Below are positions 46,791 through 58,568 of a stretch of DNA of 64,000 nt, piece by piece (the first letter of the stretch is position 1; every line of letters begins with the position of its first letter). Origin of the DNA: Tetracladium setigerum (Eukaryota > Ascomycota > Leotiomycetes > Helotiales). The notes beneath the pieces are model-generated. The model was given only the letters and a program-made list of their open reading frames with translations. It searched no databases and was not told the origin of the DNA. The stretch is taken from assembly GCA_031472005.1 (NCBI GenBank), contig PZJY01000005.1, positions 62,001 through 126,000 on the forward strand, written 5' to 3'. The position numbers and the translations under genes were made by a program.

Positions 46791-47299
46791 TTATCCAGGT
46801 CGAAGGCACCAAAGTTGGTGAAGGATTAAGGGCAATATCATGAATTGACAACCTTGTTGAGGTATGGTTCATTCAAGATCGGGCTTCCGTGCAACCAGTC
46901 ATGGTTGGGCTCTCATGCTTTATTTTCTTGTTACATTCCGCTGGACGTTTCCATCTCCTTCCAGTCATAGTCTTAAAGTTAATTATTTTTTGGACTTCAA
47001 AAGACTGACTAAAGTTACTGTCATCTCATTCTTAGACAAAATAATACTTTCCTTCCAAGGAATCATCTCCAATATCTCTTGAACTCGTATCAATCCTACC
47101 AACTTCCTGGAAATTCCGTGGTTGCTTCCAAAAATAAGCACGGCACAACTTCAAGCCTCATTTTGTAACACACCAATCATCACCCAGTTTCCTTTGAAGG
47201 ACCTTGAATTCCATGCAGGTCTGGCAACTCAGGTGACCAAGACACGAACATTATTATCTTGAATCTTGGAAACTTCTTCTCGCTGTTCAGTCAACCGTC
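46791..47299. other. intergenic, no gene seen
   Basis: Promoter side of the Cys-rich surface protein gene. No recognised element. Confidence 0.4.
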
Positions 47300-48500
47300 A
47301 TGTTCAAATTATTGATTCTCCTCGGCCTCATCCAAGCATGCTGGGCAACATTCCCTGAGCTCCAGCAAGCAGTCATTGACCTCCCTGAAGGCTTCAGGTC
47401 TCCAACAAACAAAACATCGGGGGCCATACCGCTTCTTGGTCAAAATCTCTTCGAGCGTCAAAGTTGTGGGATTGGTTTCGGTCAATGTGGTGAGTGTGAA
47501 GTAAAACTTCCCACAACCCACGAAGCTAATTGGTTAGGATTCACTGGAGAATGCTGCCCAACGACGGGTAATTGTTGTCGTCTCTACTGTATTACCTCGA
47601 GGCCTGGTGTATGTACTGTGCAAACTCGGTCGTGTCGAATTCCACTGACTTTGCAGACTTCGTGCTGTCCTAGCCGCTTGTGTCCTGTTGATTGGCCATG
47701 CTGCGGTCAAACTGGCTGTTATCCAAAAGGAGGAGCTTGCTGCGGGTATGTTTTAATGCCCCGCAGTAACCTTGATGTGTACTGATTAAGTAGTGATTCT
47801 GGGTTCTGTCCACCGGAGTGGGATTGTTGCGGCAATCAAGGACATTGCTATCCCACCAAGGATTTCAAGTGCTGCTCGTAAGTATTCTCGACCTTGTTAT
47901 GGGCCAGCTGACAAGAAAAGAAACGACGGGATCTATTGCGCGAAAAGTGATACCTGCGTTTATTGCAGAGGAAGTACCACAAGGATATGCTGTCAAGGAC
48001 CAGACAATGCTGAGAAGCCAACTTTTGAAACTAATGCGCCAGGCGTTGGCAGTATCAACAATCCAGCTCCAACAAATAACCAACAATCCGAAGAAGTCAC
48101 CATCACTCGCACCAAGGAAGTTACAGCAACTCAAGCGGTGACCCGGATGCAGTACTTTTCGACAACCTTCACCTATAGCTATATTGTATGGACCCGGATT
48201 GTATATGTTCAGAGCACTGTTGAATCTACTATGACGACAACGTCAACAGTACTGAGTGCTTTAGCATCAGATGGATCGGATGCAACATCAAGTTTAAGAG
48301 AAATGGCATCATCTCTTTCAGAAAGTGCAAGCAGCCGTGCCCAGGAAGCAAGTCCAACTCGCACAAGCACTTCTTCCACTCGATCAACTCAAACCCCAAC
48401 ACTTGCGGCAGGAGGAGCTTCCGATGGGAATTCAGTGAGAATGTTTTGGGCCCTTGCGATTGTTTTGGGACTTTCAGCAGGCATCGCGACCATTATTTGA
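47300..48500 (+). CDS. Cys-rich, probably GPI-anchored cell-surface protein
   Basis: Five exons (47300-47489, 47538-47608, 47657-47745, 47794-47877, 47921-48500) give 337 residues. A signal peptide (MFKLLILLGLIQACWA) leads a Cys-rich ectodomain with repeated CC pairs (ECCPTTGNCCRLYC, SCCPSRLCPVDWPCC, EWDCCGNQGHCYP), reminiscent of small disulfide-knot repeats. A Ser/Thr-rich stalk follows (TSTSSTRSTQTPT) and a hydrophobic C-terminus FWALAIVLGLSAGIATII after a small-residue GGASDGNS site, the layout of a GPI signal. Introns 1-3 are each exactly 48 nt. The first two leave the frame open if retained, so longer isoforms are possible. Function unknown; likely cell-wall or host-facing (inference). 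Confidence 0.8.
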
Positions 48501-49072
48501 TCTTTGCGAGCAGTACAAAAACAGAGCTCGTACTTCTTTTGCTCAAGCGTTTGCTTTTATCAGCATGAACTTGTAGGAAGCAACCACACTACTTTATTTA
48601 CAATCCGAAGTTCCAAGATCTCGCTCTCGAGACCGCAAGGGAGGTAATGATAGCGAAGAGGAAGAGGCAATTTAGGCAAAAGATACCACGAAATTTGTTC
48701 AAATGGCAATCGTGAATTATACAGAAAGAATGGATGATCATGAAAAGCATGTAAGTGGGAAGGAAAGTAAGGTGGAATTGATCAGAGGTTGTTATAATCG
48801 CAAGACTTTGGCGCGCGCTTACTCCACCTTGCAGCATCAATATGTTTGAAGCCTACCCCACCACAGGCCAGCATCACGATCCCAACATATGAATGAGAGA
48901 TCTTACTGGCCATGTTTATTTTGGTATTTTATGAGGAGCCGCATTTTTAAGTGATAAGAAATGGTGGGAACGCCTCTCTCAACTCCATCCTTACTTTCTC
49001 TAAACAAACAGAACTTTCAACAACGGCTGGGCCGATTTATTCCGTTCATTTTTTCTGTCGTCTATTTCCATC
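48501..49072. other. intergenic, no gene seen
   Basis: Between the GPI-protein and the membrane protein gene. No coding or repeat signal recognised. Confidence 0.4.
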
Positions 49073-51332
49073 ATGTCCCACAAGCCGCTTCCAAGATTGA
49101 GCGAGAGGCCTCTTTACTCGCAGCATCATTCAACCACAAGTTCACTCAATTCACAGGAAACCCTCAAGGACTTCGACAACTACTCCATGCATCCCAAATT
49201 TCCATCTGGTCCGCACAAAGATAACACCAAATCTCCTCCTTCTTCCGAAAAATTCGTAAAATGGGGAATAATATGGTATCCACCCGTCGTGTTGGCTACG
49301 TACTTTGTTGGTGGATTGGCACTGGCAATCGGGCATCACTTCTACTTCGCATCACTTCACGGTACCTTGGCCGGGTCAGCAGGTAAACAACAATGGGCCA
49401 CTGGAATCGGAACAGCATTTTCTTTCCTCGTCGTTGCATCATTCCGATCCGCCTCCACAGCTGCATACAGTCAGTATGTGTGGGTTTTGGTGCGGAGAAA
49501 CTCACATCGTCTTGGAACCCTCGATAAAATGTTTGCGTTAACGACCGATCCCTCTGGATTTTTTGGGCGGGAGATGTTTAAAAGCGCAAAGATTGCGATG
49601 CTCGTGGCTTTGATTTGCTGGTATGTTTATAGATGCTCGAGTGGGATCAACTCTGACATGAAAAGGATTACTCCTTTGGCTGGTATCGCGCCACCAGCTT
49701 CTCTCTCGGTCGTCTCAGGTCTCGTTTTTGAGTCCCGACCAACTTTAATGGCCTCTCTAAACTGGAATATTCCTGAATTTTATAACCTGCAGCCATACTA
49801 CACTTTCCCCTCGACTAAGGTTCTCTCCATCGCAACGCGGTCTGCCCTGCAGATGGAGATACTTCCTCTTACACCCCCTTCTGCGAATTCTCGATTCAGT
49901 CTTCAATTCTACGGGCCATCGATTAAGTGTTCGCCACTCAATTCCACTCAACAAATCATTATGGATCATTACACCTCGGCTCTTGCCCGGAATGTCAATG
50001 TTCGGAACCGAACAGAGCCTATCGTGGCCCAACAAACTTTAGACTCACGGATAAAGAGTGATTTATTAGCAGCTACAAACTCCTCAACTCCATTTCCGGG
50101 TATCCCTCGCTACAGCTTCCTCCTCCTCTCGGCATTTGCTCCTTACGCGGGCTCCCAAGGCTGGCTTTACAGCCTTTCGCCGCCAGGTGTCGTTGATCTT
50201 TTTAATAACTGGGATGTCGATCTTCCCTGGGAAATGGACGAACTTGGCTGGGATGTCAGCGAAACTCTCTATGACGATGTAGTGCAGCAATTGTACCTTC
50301 AGACCTCCACTGGCGCTCATATATGTATCATGGGAAACTCATCTTATGCCGTTGACTACGAGTTTGTCGATGGAGTGCAGAAGAGTGTTAATTATACTAC
50401 CTCTGAGTTTGTGCCCACTGTTATGATGCGATCGGGTGGTGGAGCAGGTGGAGGAAGCATGCAAGATCCAATATTGGAAGGGCCGTACAATCGAAAATAC
50501 CACACTGGCTTTGAGCTCTCATACATGGCTGTGTGGGAGGCTTTCACTTCTATGATCAGTGGGAACGTATCCATTGGGTATATTGGTCTCAGACAGGATT
50601 CACAATCAGATTTGGAACACAACTTAGCGCTTCGCGATATATCTAGTGGGGTGTTGTTTAATGGATTGATTGCATGCGATGAGTTAGTTCATAATTATTG
50701 GACAACACTTCCAATCACCCTTCCAAAGGCCGCTGATGATGATGCGAAGGCTTTCTTCGATGCTTCGTTGGGTCCGGAGTTGAATTTCTCCAATCACTTG
50801 ATGGATCAACCTGCATGGATGTGTAGGAACCGATCACTGCACCTTGCTGTGGAAGATCTATTTGGTAACATCACCATCAGCATGCTCAGTTCTTCATCTC
50901 TCACGTCAGTATTTGCCTCCCAATCCAACCCCTCATACTCACAGCAACAGATCCCCAAATTCCACACGTGTCAATGTCACGTACCACACAACGCACAACA
51001 TCTATCAATACGACAACCGCAATCTCATAATCTCTTACGTTACAGCTTTGGTTCTCACATTTGTGGGAGTGGGCATTGGTGCCTTCTCGTTTCTTGATAA
51101 TGGGGTTGCGCACAGTACATCATTTTCAGCTGTGCTGGTTACGACGAGGAATTTAACTTTAGATGAGATGACGGTTGGACAGTCACTGGGTGCAGTTCCA
51201 TTGGACAATGATATAGCGAGGATACGATTGAGGTTTGGCGAGTTGGCTGGGAAGGGCGAATATGTGAGGAGGGTTGGGTTTGGGCTTGAGGGGACAGTGG
51301 GGGGGCTCTACAAAGGTGGGAAATACATATAG
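49073..51332 (+). CDS. large multi-pass membrane protein, uncharacterised fungal family
   Basis: Exons 49073-50904 and 50945-51332 (40-nt intron GTCAGT…ACAG, in phase) encode 739 residues. Three hydrophobic helices lie near residues 65-85 (WYPPVVLATYFVGGLAL), 110-130 and about 165-185 (KIAMLVALICWYVYR). A roughly 430-residue segment with many N-glycosylation sites (NST, NRT, NSS, NYT, NVS, NFS) follows, and a last helix after it (IISYVTALVLTFVGVGIGAF). This topology, with a large extracellular loop between N-terminal helices and one C-terminal helix, is common in a poorly studied group of ascomycete membrane proteins. No catalytic motif recognised. Confidence 0.88.
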
Positions 51333-51839
51333 CAGATCGAAACCTGTCAAAAAGAATTACCAGGGGGAACTTAGTCTTACGATACGTTCGGGTCACTTAC
51401 ACTGCAATCTACTGTAAATTACACTGTTTATTTTCTAGGGACGTCTAGATACCATTTGCTTTTGTTTTTGGATTCTACCTACACTGTGTAGGTGCTGTTT
51501 ACGGGTTTTTTACTTCGATAGAATCGGCGAAAAGAATAGTGTGCCCCTACTAGTCTAGAGTATAACATTATATTCAAGAAAGAATATGGACGCTGAAATA
51601 TAAATTTAACACCCGGATAGACACGTCACAATATCTTTCAGGAAGTTATAGGCGGACACCTCTTCTCTAAGAGTTGAGCAGCACAATCTAAGAAGTTCGA
51701 GAATAGAGAAGTATGAGATCATCCGGAAGTACGAGGTGCTTCCAACAGCTTCCAATTCATCAAGCTCTCTCTAAAAGTATATTTAATACACAAAATTGAA
51801 CAAAAGGTCTCTCAAAAAAAGTGCAAAGTCCTCCTATAC
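51333..51839. other. intergenic between convergent 3' ends
   Basis: Convergent region with a short AT-rich stretch; no gene or obvious hairpin terminator recognised. Confidence 0.4.
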
Positions 51840-53423
51840 TCAGCCAATGGTATATCTAGAAACACCGCCCCCACAACTCTGAGAGGCATCCAACTTCTCC
51901 CCATTTGGAATTAAACAAAACTCTTTGTTTGCTCCCTTCTGTTGATTTAATATGATCTCATTCCCCCCAGCATACGCAAACAATTGATCAGGAGTAGTCT
52001 TGCCCTCACCAGCAGCCCGCCCACCACAAGAAAAGATCAAGACCTGATCGCCGACTGCTCTCCGATCATCAAAATTGAGACATCCATTCATCAGACTGCT
52101 CACAACCAGAGTATTACCTGGCTGGTTGTTGTGTACTCCGCTGGTGATCAAATCAAATTTCTCTCCTGCGGCGCCAGTGCAATCTCTCACAGCGACCGGG
52201 ATCAAGTTCTGACGGAAATCTCCTGCGGTGGGGTCAACAAAGAGGCATTTTCCACTGGGATCTTTGATTGAGACGGAGGTGAATGGTCTGGTGGCGCTAG
52301 CATCGAAGGTGTGTGCTTCGGCGGCGAGGGTTGGATTGAGTATTCCTCCTGCTCGGGAGACAGGAACAGCCTCAGTTGGGTTTCCTTGGGCTGGAGCAGG
52401 TGGCAAAATGGTAGCTGTAGGTGCAATCATTGCTGAAGTTGTGGTTGAGATGATGGAAGACTCGGCAATGCTAGATGCAACGATTGCTGAAGTTGTTGTT
52501 GAGATGATGGAGGGTTCGGCAATGCTCGTTTCAGCGACGGGGGCTTTTGTGGAAGAGATAACTACTTCAGCGGATGTCTGGACGGCTGGTGCTGTGACAG
52601 TGACATCTCGTGTAATGGTGACAAAAGTAGTGCCTGTACCAGAGCACTCAGGTGCTTCGGTCTCAGCTGCTGGAACTTGTGCATCAAACGATGTGGAAGA
52701 TACAACTTCAGCATTGTCGGGAGCTGCAGCTTCTCCACCGATCGTGAACGTTTGAGATGCAGATCCTTCAACACAACTAGCCGGTAAGACGACTTTCCCT
52801 GAGACTGTCAAGCAAGTCCCAGCTGCAGCATCAGTTGTGAGAGGAAAAGGACCTTCCCCAACGGTAAACAACTCGTCGCGGGAGACTTCTCCACTTCCAT
52901 CAGCTCGTCCTCCACAGCTGAAGCCGGAGACTTCCCGACCAACTCTTCCTCTATTCAAGTCGAGGCAAGCTTGTGTCTATCATGTGTTAGAGAGTGGCCG
53001 CGAAGTAGAGGTGAATATCATACCAGTGTGTTGACAACCAAGACTTTGCCCGCAACATTGTTATGTATCCCCTTCGAAATGATGTCCCAAGATTGACCTT
53101 GGCTTCCATCACAAGCAGCAACCTGAAGAGGAGTAAGATTTGATCTGAAATCTCCAGACAATGGATCGAAAAAGAGACAGTTTCCATCTGAAGTCTGTAA
53201 TCATTAGCCAAGTCCTCAGTCGCAACTCAATGAGAAATACCTTTATCTCCACACCCTCAAAAGTTCTAGTAGCCCCCGCATCTCTGGTATGTGCTTCGGC
53301 AGTTGCCTCCTTGTTCAACTCCGTCACAGCTCTAATGTGTTGAAAACGTGTTGGTGATGCATTTGAAGTTAAAGAAAGTGTAGCGATCGACGCTGAGAGA
53401 AGGAATGTGATTGAAGTATACAT
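51840..53423 (-). CDS. secreted protein with two ricin-B-lectin-like modules
   Basis: Three exons (complement of 51840-52976, 53024-53194, 53241-53423) encode 496 residues in phase. A signal peptide (MYTSITFLLSASIATLSLTSNA) is followed by two copies of one module. Each is introduced by a related leader (AEAHTRDAGATRTFEGVEIK and AEAHTFDASATRPFTSVSIK). Each then has GNCLFFDP/GKCLFVDP, a QxW-like position, HNN, and GCLN/ACLDL with SCGGRA. This is the beta-trefoil ricin-B pattern, known for sugar binding. A Ser/Thr/Ala-rich linker with a repeated ESSIISTTTSA unit separates them. No enzyme domain is attached, so it is probably a secreted lectin or cell-wall protein. Confidence 0.85.
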
Positions 53424-54792
53424 TTTGCAAAATGAATGAATAAGAACAAAATCTGACCAGCAGCTTAGCAAATAAGAACGGCACAGGGTAAAAACTTGGG
53501 GAGAGCTTGAAAGAATGGAAGTGGTGAGCTGTAAAGACGGAAAATAACTCGAGAGACTTCTCGATCATATACACACTTTAAAATAAAGCGCTCAGGAAAG
53601 AAACAACAGCGGTACACTTGTTTCCTCTCCAGTTTCACGTTCTTTCCCGCCAGCTCGTTCACCATAGTTAACCCTCTACAGAATTTTTGCCCTTTCATCT
53701 GAACGTGAGATGGTGAGGTTGACGGGTTGGAGAAGTTGAAACAGGAGATGCTCAAAAAGACATGACGCTAGGGGCATGATTCGCTACCAGCGCTCCCACG
53801 AGCTGCTCGGGCTGCAGCGACAGCGCAACCAGGAGGACAACTTGATACATTGGTACTGAGAGATGGGATGGTTGGTGAAACGGAGATGCAAGTTGTAGTG
53901 TAGTATTATTGGGGGGTTCATGTCCGTAGACCCAAGGACGGCTTAGAGATGACAGTTGTTTGGATGGAATTGTGTTTTGGTGATCATGACCGCGTTTGAG
54001 ACCGGATTGTTTGGTCGGGTGCTGCAGCCGCGCTTATTCGTGATGGGGTCGCAGCGAGGTCAAGAGGTTAATCAAAACTTTAAGAGAATGCAGGGGGGAG
54101 AAAGGAGGCTCTTGCGATGGGAATGAGGAGAAATTCGGAAGAAGAAGAGCCAGTTTAGTTCAGGGGAATCCGAGGACTTCGATTACGTTGGGATAATGAA
54201 GCATCCCCCTTTTGTTCAGTACCAACGTTTTTTCCTTTTTCATCCTTCACATCACTGGCAAATGTCCCGAGTTTCCCTTACTTGCCTCAGATGAAACAGC
54301 CTCCAAATTTATCACTATTGTCCAACATATCAGAATGTCAGGAGCATAATTCTCGCTACTGCTGTTGGAATTTGGTCCATGAGATACGCTGAATTAATTT
54401 CAATTATGCTTGAACAAGACTTGACCTAAAGTCAGGGTATAGGTATATAAATGCCTCCCAATGCTCCCCAAAAATCATATGTACCAAACTTCTAATCCAA
54501 TCCTCCACATCCCTTTGTTCGTGGTGGCTGCCAAAGCATAATACGATATGTCTATCGTTTGCTGTGTCCCAACAGCAGTGCCCGGCCCAGCCAGTTGCTC
54601 TAGAGGCAAATTTACTCGTCTCGCTGTATAGAGCAGGAACTCTTGGTTCGAGTTTGAGCAATAAGTTGTTCCGTCATCACGACTGAAACCTCAATCCCAA
54701 TCTTGTTTTCATCATCCAACAGTGTTGTCAATCCGAGACGGTTATTTGGGGTTCGTATCATGTGTCCTTCGCTCCGAATTATCCTCCATCCC
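53424..54792. other. 1.4-kb intergenic region, no gene seen
   Basis: Upstream of the lectin-like gene and downstream of the sulfotransferase-like gene, both on the minus strand. Minus-strand open frames at 54404-54845 overlap one another in different frames and look like 3' untranslated sequence. Confidence 0.45.
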
Positions 54793-55688
54793 TTACAGCA
54801 ACACATTTCCCATGTCCATCCAAAACCAACAAGCAACTCCCACAAGTCCTAGTACTGTCAAAATGACCAACCACCTCATCATGGCGTCTCGTAGAACGCC
54901 TTCAAAGAACTCTTGCATCGCATTTGTGTCATTCGCTCTTGGAAATGGCTCGTCTGGCACTGGACAGTTCAGAATCTTACACAGCGGCTCCCATCCATCT
55001 TTAATATTGATAAAGTGTAATCTTGACTCTGGCACCGAGGATCGTACATAGGATTCGTGAATCGTCAAAAGGTCTACGCAATTGTTAGCCAATTATTTAA
55101 TGGAGTGGTAGACGAAACGTACGAGGTCCATCCAAATTCTCTCTTTTGGTATCGTAAATCTTCTCCAGCCTCAATCCCAAACCTTCCCTAAACTGACCGA
55201 ACCACCTCAATGTCGGCACGGGCAAAAAGACCACATCCAACCACCACAACATTGTATTCTTACACAGCGCCTGGCTACTCTTCCACCAACCATCCACATC
55301 TCTTGTGCTGCAAATCACGACTGCGTTTGGGTATATCTCTGCTAGCTCTGCGGTGAACTGGATGGCGGGGTTATCGGTTGTGGCAACATAGCCAGCGTGA
55401 AGGTCTTTGAGGGTGGAGGTAATGTGGGCAGGTGAGGCGGTGGGGAGGAGGATTGAGATCCATTTTTTAACGAATGCTGGACCAGAATGTTAGAGATGAC
55501 GGTAAAATGGTAGAGAGAAGCTTACCTTCTTCGCGCATCAAAGATGCAGTGCCACTGTGCATTACTGGACCCTGAAGTAGCCTCTCCAACGCCATAGCCA
55601 AAGATACTGTGCCTGTTCTCGAGAAACCTGCCCCGATTACACGAAGCTCGCGCGAGAGGTCTGTAGGAATAGAGGGTGCCTGTCCCAT
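54793..55688 (-). CDS. Sulfotransfer_4-type P-loop protein with C-terminal membrane anchor
   Basis: Three exons (complement of 54793-55073, 55123-55476, 55526-55688) give 265 residues in phase. The N-terminal loop RVIGAGFSRTGTVSLAMAL (residues 16-34) has the PAPS-binding shape of the sulfotransferase-like family found in many fungi. Next come the helix with MHSG, the acceptor/hydrolysis region and ICSTRDVDGWWKSSQAL, which matches the 3'-phosphate-binding strand. Length is normal for this family. A hydrophobic segment at the end (RWLVILTVLGLVGVACWFW) would anchor it in a membrane. True sulfotransferase activity of this fungal family is not established to my knowledge. Confidence 0.88.
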
Positions 55689-56573
55689 TTTGAAGATCCT
55701 GCGAATGCGCCGTGGTATAGAGAGAAAGTGATAAAGACGAGTTCAAATTTGTACTTGCAAATAGGAACACTCAAATTAAAATTATGACGAGAGAAAGCGC
55801 GAACAGAAAGAAAAGAGAAACAGCGAAAGAAGAAACATAAATGGTGTTTAAACGGATGCTATTCTTACCGTCCCATCACCGGAATTCCCAGTCTCCTTCA
55901 ACACTAGCACAAACGGAACGTCTCGAACCCGGACAATTCCACCGCTAGGTCGTAGATCATCGGCTCTTCCTACCTGGCTGATCATGAACTGAGGTTATTC
56001 CTGCCGTGCGACACGGTTGATCTGGCGTGCCCGTGAGCTGGATTGGAAATATCTGGAACCGGATGTTCCAGCTTCGTTTCGGAATTGGGTCATTGGGTGC
56101 GGTCTGGGGGGATTAGGTAAACGGGAGAACTGGTCGCGTTGGTCGGGATAGGTGTGGTTTGAATCGCGGGCATCATACATAGGGGAGTATGTGTCTTCCA
56201 GTAGTTGGGGGGAATGATAACAACGCGAGGAAAGAAAGGAACGAGAGCAAGAGAGGGTGTGGAGAAGGTTGAAGGCTGAAGGTTGACGAATAGACTCAAG
56301 ACATCACGTGTCAACCATCATAACGATTGCAAAGTCGACACAGAAAAGTTGATTGATAGCAGCCAGAGTAGTGATATTCAATCCTGCAAATGTCCCCCGT
56401 AGTTACTACCTATACAAAACTCCTTTGATGAACTTCCCAAAACGCTGCAATATTTTTCTGCTTTTCCCTCGCTATGCAATTTTGATGACTCCCACCCCAA
56501 TGCCATGCTGTGAACGAAAAGACAGACCCGAAATAGCAAAGAACCCTCAATTAGAAAACGAGAAGACAAACAA
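55689..56573. other. intergenic; small unsupported ORF
   Basis: Contains a minus-strand 61-codon ATG frame (55995-56180, MYDARDSNHTYPD…), polar and without a domain. It is not called as a gene. Confidence 0.35.
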
Positions 56574-58568
56574 TCATCTCTTGAACATGTAGTGCCCGTA
56601 CATTCCTCCAACTTCGGCCCTGGCAACAGGAACCTTCCTTCCACCCCAAAAGCTCGCACCCAACTTCCATCCTCTCCCACCAGAATCAACAAACTCCCCC
56701 TTCTTTGGAACTTTCACCAACCATCCTCTCCTACCAGCTTCCTTCACACACCATCCCACTCTTTCCAAACTCTTTGGCGACTTCTCTACCTTCTTGTAGA
56801 CCTCTGGCGACAAGTCCAAGACTTCGAGGGGATAAGAGGAGGACCTCAGGACAGGACAAGAGTCGGAGAAGAGAGCCGAAAGATCGAGCTCAGTAGGATT
56901 GAGGTCTGATACATCGATGTATCGAAGCGTATGAGGCGTCCAAGAGAGTTGGGCTGCAATATCCTCTTCTTCTGTTCCGCCTGTTTCCGGCATGAATAGA
57001 CGAGAGATGTCTCTTAGCTTAAGGTAGCGACCAAGGCCAATCTCTTCAAGATGTTTAGTGAGCGGAACAACCAGAGGAATATGTGTGGTGTCCATCTTGC
57101 TGCCTTTCATGTTCAAAGATCGAAGGGTTGCAGGAAGAATGGGCAGGAGGTTAGAGATGTCTTGCGCGGTGAGCATTTCATGAGATTTGACATCCACCAA
57201 CATGTTCAGATACACCAACTCTCTGGCGGCGGGATGATTGGTGAGAAAGTCAACAACTCCTGCACCGGTCAAGCTAGCACATTTGGAGATATTGAGATGG
57301 GTCAGTCGTGCTGTGTGGGGGATGGAAAACAGAGCAGCGTCGGTGATCCGTGTGTGGGATACATCGAGAATTGTTAGTTGTGGCAGCAAGGGGAGAAGTG
57401 TGGAATAGACTAAAGCAGGAAGAACAGTGCACTCGTGCAGACTCAATCGACTAATTGGAAGAGCTGATGGAAGTGGACCCGAAAGAGCCGTGATCAACGA
57501 GTCTGTAAATTTCGGAGATGAACAAGCACAGAAATCCAAAGCTTGGATCTTTGGGAGTGCGAGGAGTGCTTGCAACACTTCTACTGACAAGTCATCATCA
57601 ATATGTTCCTGTGAAAGGAACTCTCTCAAATTTGGAGTAAGCTTTAAGCACTCAAGAAGAGTATCAGACGTCAAGTTTTGAGTCTGAGCTCTCTCCCTTG
57701 CAGTCATTCCTGCTCCAGTAGGATTGAAGTGGGAGAAATCTAGCCGTCTAACAATCGTCCCCAGAGCTGGATGATCAGCAATGTGAGACAAGAACTTGCG
57801 GAAGATTCTAGAGTGCGGGATGGTGATCTGGTTGTACAGTGTAGCCAAAGTCGCAGAATGCATTGTTCTCGACGTCAACAGCAAGGCCATCAAATCGACG
57901 TTCCTTGCGGTGAAGCCATTCGGAGGAACATCTGTGGCCAACTGGTCGATAATGGCACCTAATAAGGTCAGAAATGTCAAACTTCAAGAATCAGACCACT
58001 TACCTAGAAGTTCCACTGGCAGACACTCGATAGGACTCTTCCCTTCAACTGTCTCCTCCGTCACTTTCATCTTCTCACCCTCGTCGACCTCCCAATCCCA
58101 TCTTCCCAATGCCCTCAAATCCCCAGAACTCTTACTTGCCACTCTCCCTCTCACACTAATCCCCTTCCATCCTCTGAAGCCATCAGCAGGGCAGACGAAC
58201 CCATGGAGCCGACTGTCAGGGCTCGTCAAAGTTCCCGGAATAATCTTCCCTAGCACTCTCTCACGCTCATTCTCAGGCGTGCCACCTCCCGAGCTCCCAT
58301 CATCAAAAACGGCCTCCTCGCTGCCATCGCTGAAAGAGTACTCATTTCGAAGGTAAGAAGATGTCTTCGAGTCGGTGAATGACTGCGCAATACCAGTGTC
58401 CGTCTCCTTGACGCTGGAGAAAGAGGTTCGGTCAACACGATCGGAAGTGAGAGTTGGTGGCGTGGTGATTTTTCTGTTGGGAAGCATCGCGCTCTCCTCG
58501 CGCGCGAATGATTCTTTCCGTCGCGAAGGTAGCGTGTTGTAAGGCGTGAAGTTTTCAAAAATTGGCAT
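56574..58568 (-). CDS. F-box and leucine-rich-repeat protein
   Basis: Exon 1 (58004-58568) and exon 2 (56574-57958) join in phase through a 45-nt GTAAGT intron, giving 649 residues. The N-terminal 180 residues are Ser/Glu-rich and disordered-looking. An F-box-like stretch follows at the junction (ECLPVELLGAIIDQLA…LMALLLTSRTMHSATLATLYNQ). About eight Leu-rich repeats come next, some with the LTILDVSHTRITDAAL and LTHLNISKCASLTGAGV pattern typical of the cysteine-containing LRR subtype. Such proteins recruit substrates to SCF ubiquitin ligases through Skp1 (family knowledge). The target is unknown. The C-terminus is basic. Confidence 0.9.

Noticed and set aside
54636..54660. GGTTCGAGTT as a tRNA T-loop
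   Set aside because: No matching acceptor stem, D-arm or anticodon arm could be built around it.
54404..54845. Two overlapping minus-strand ORFs after the sulfotransferase-like gene
   Set aside because: Different frames, no splice-compatible join, consistent with 3' untranslated sequence.
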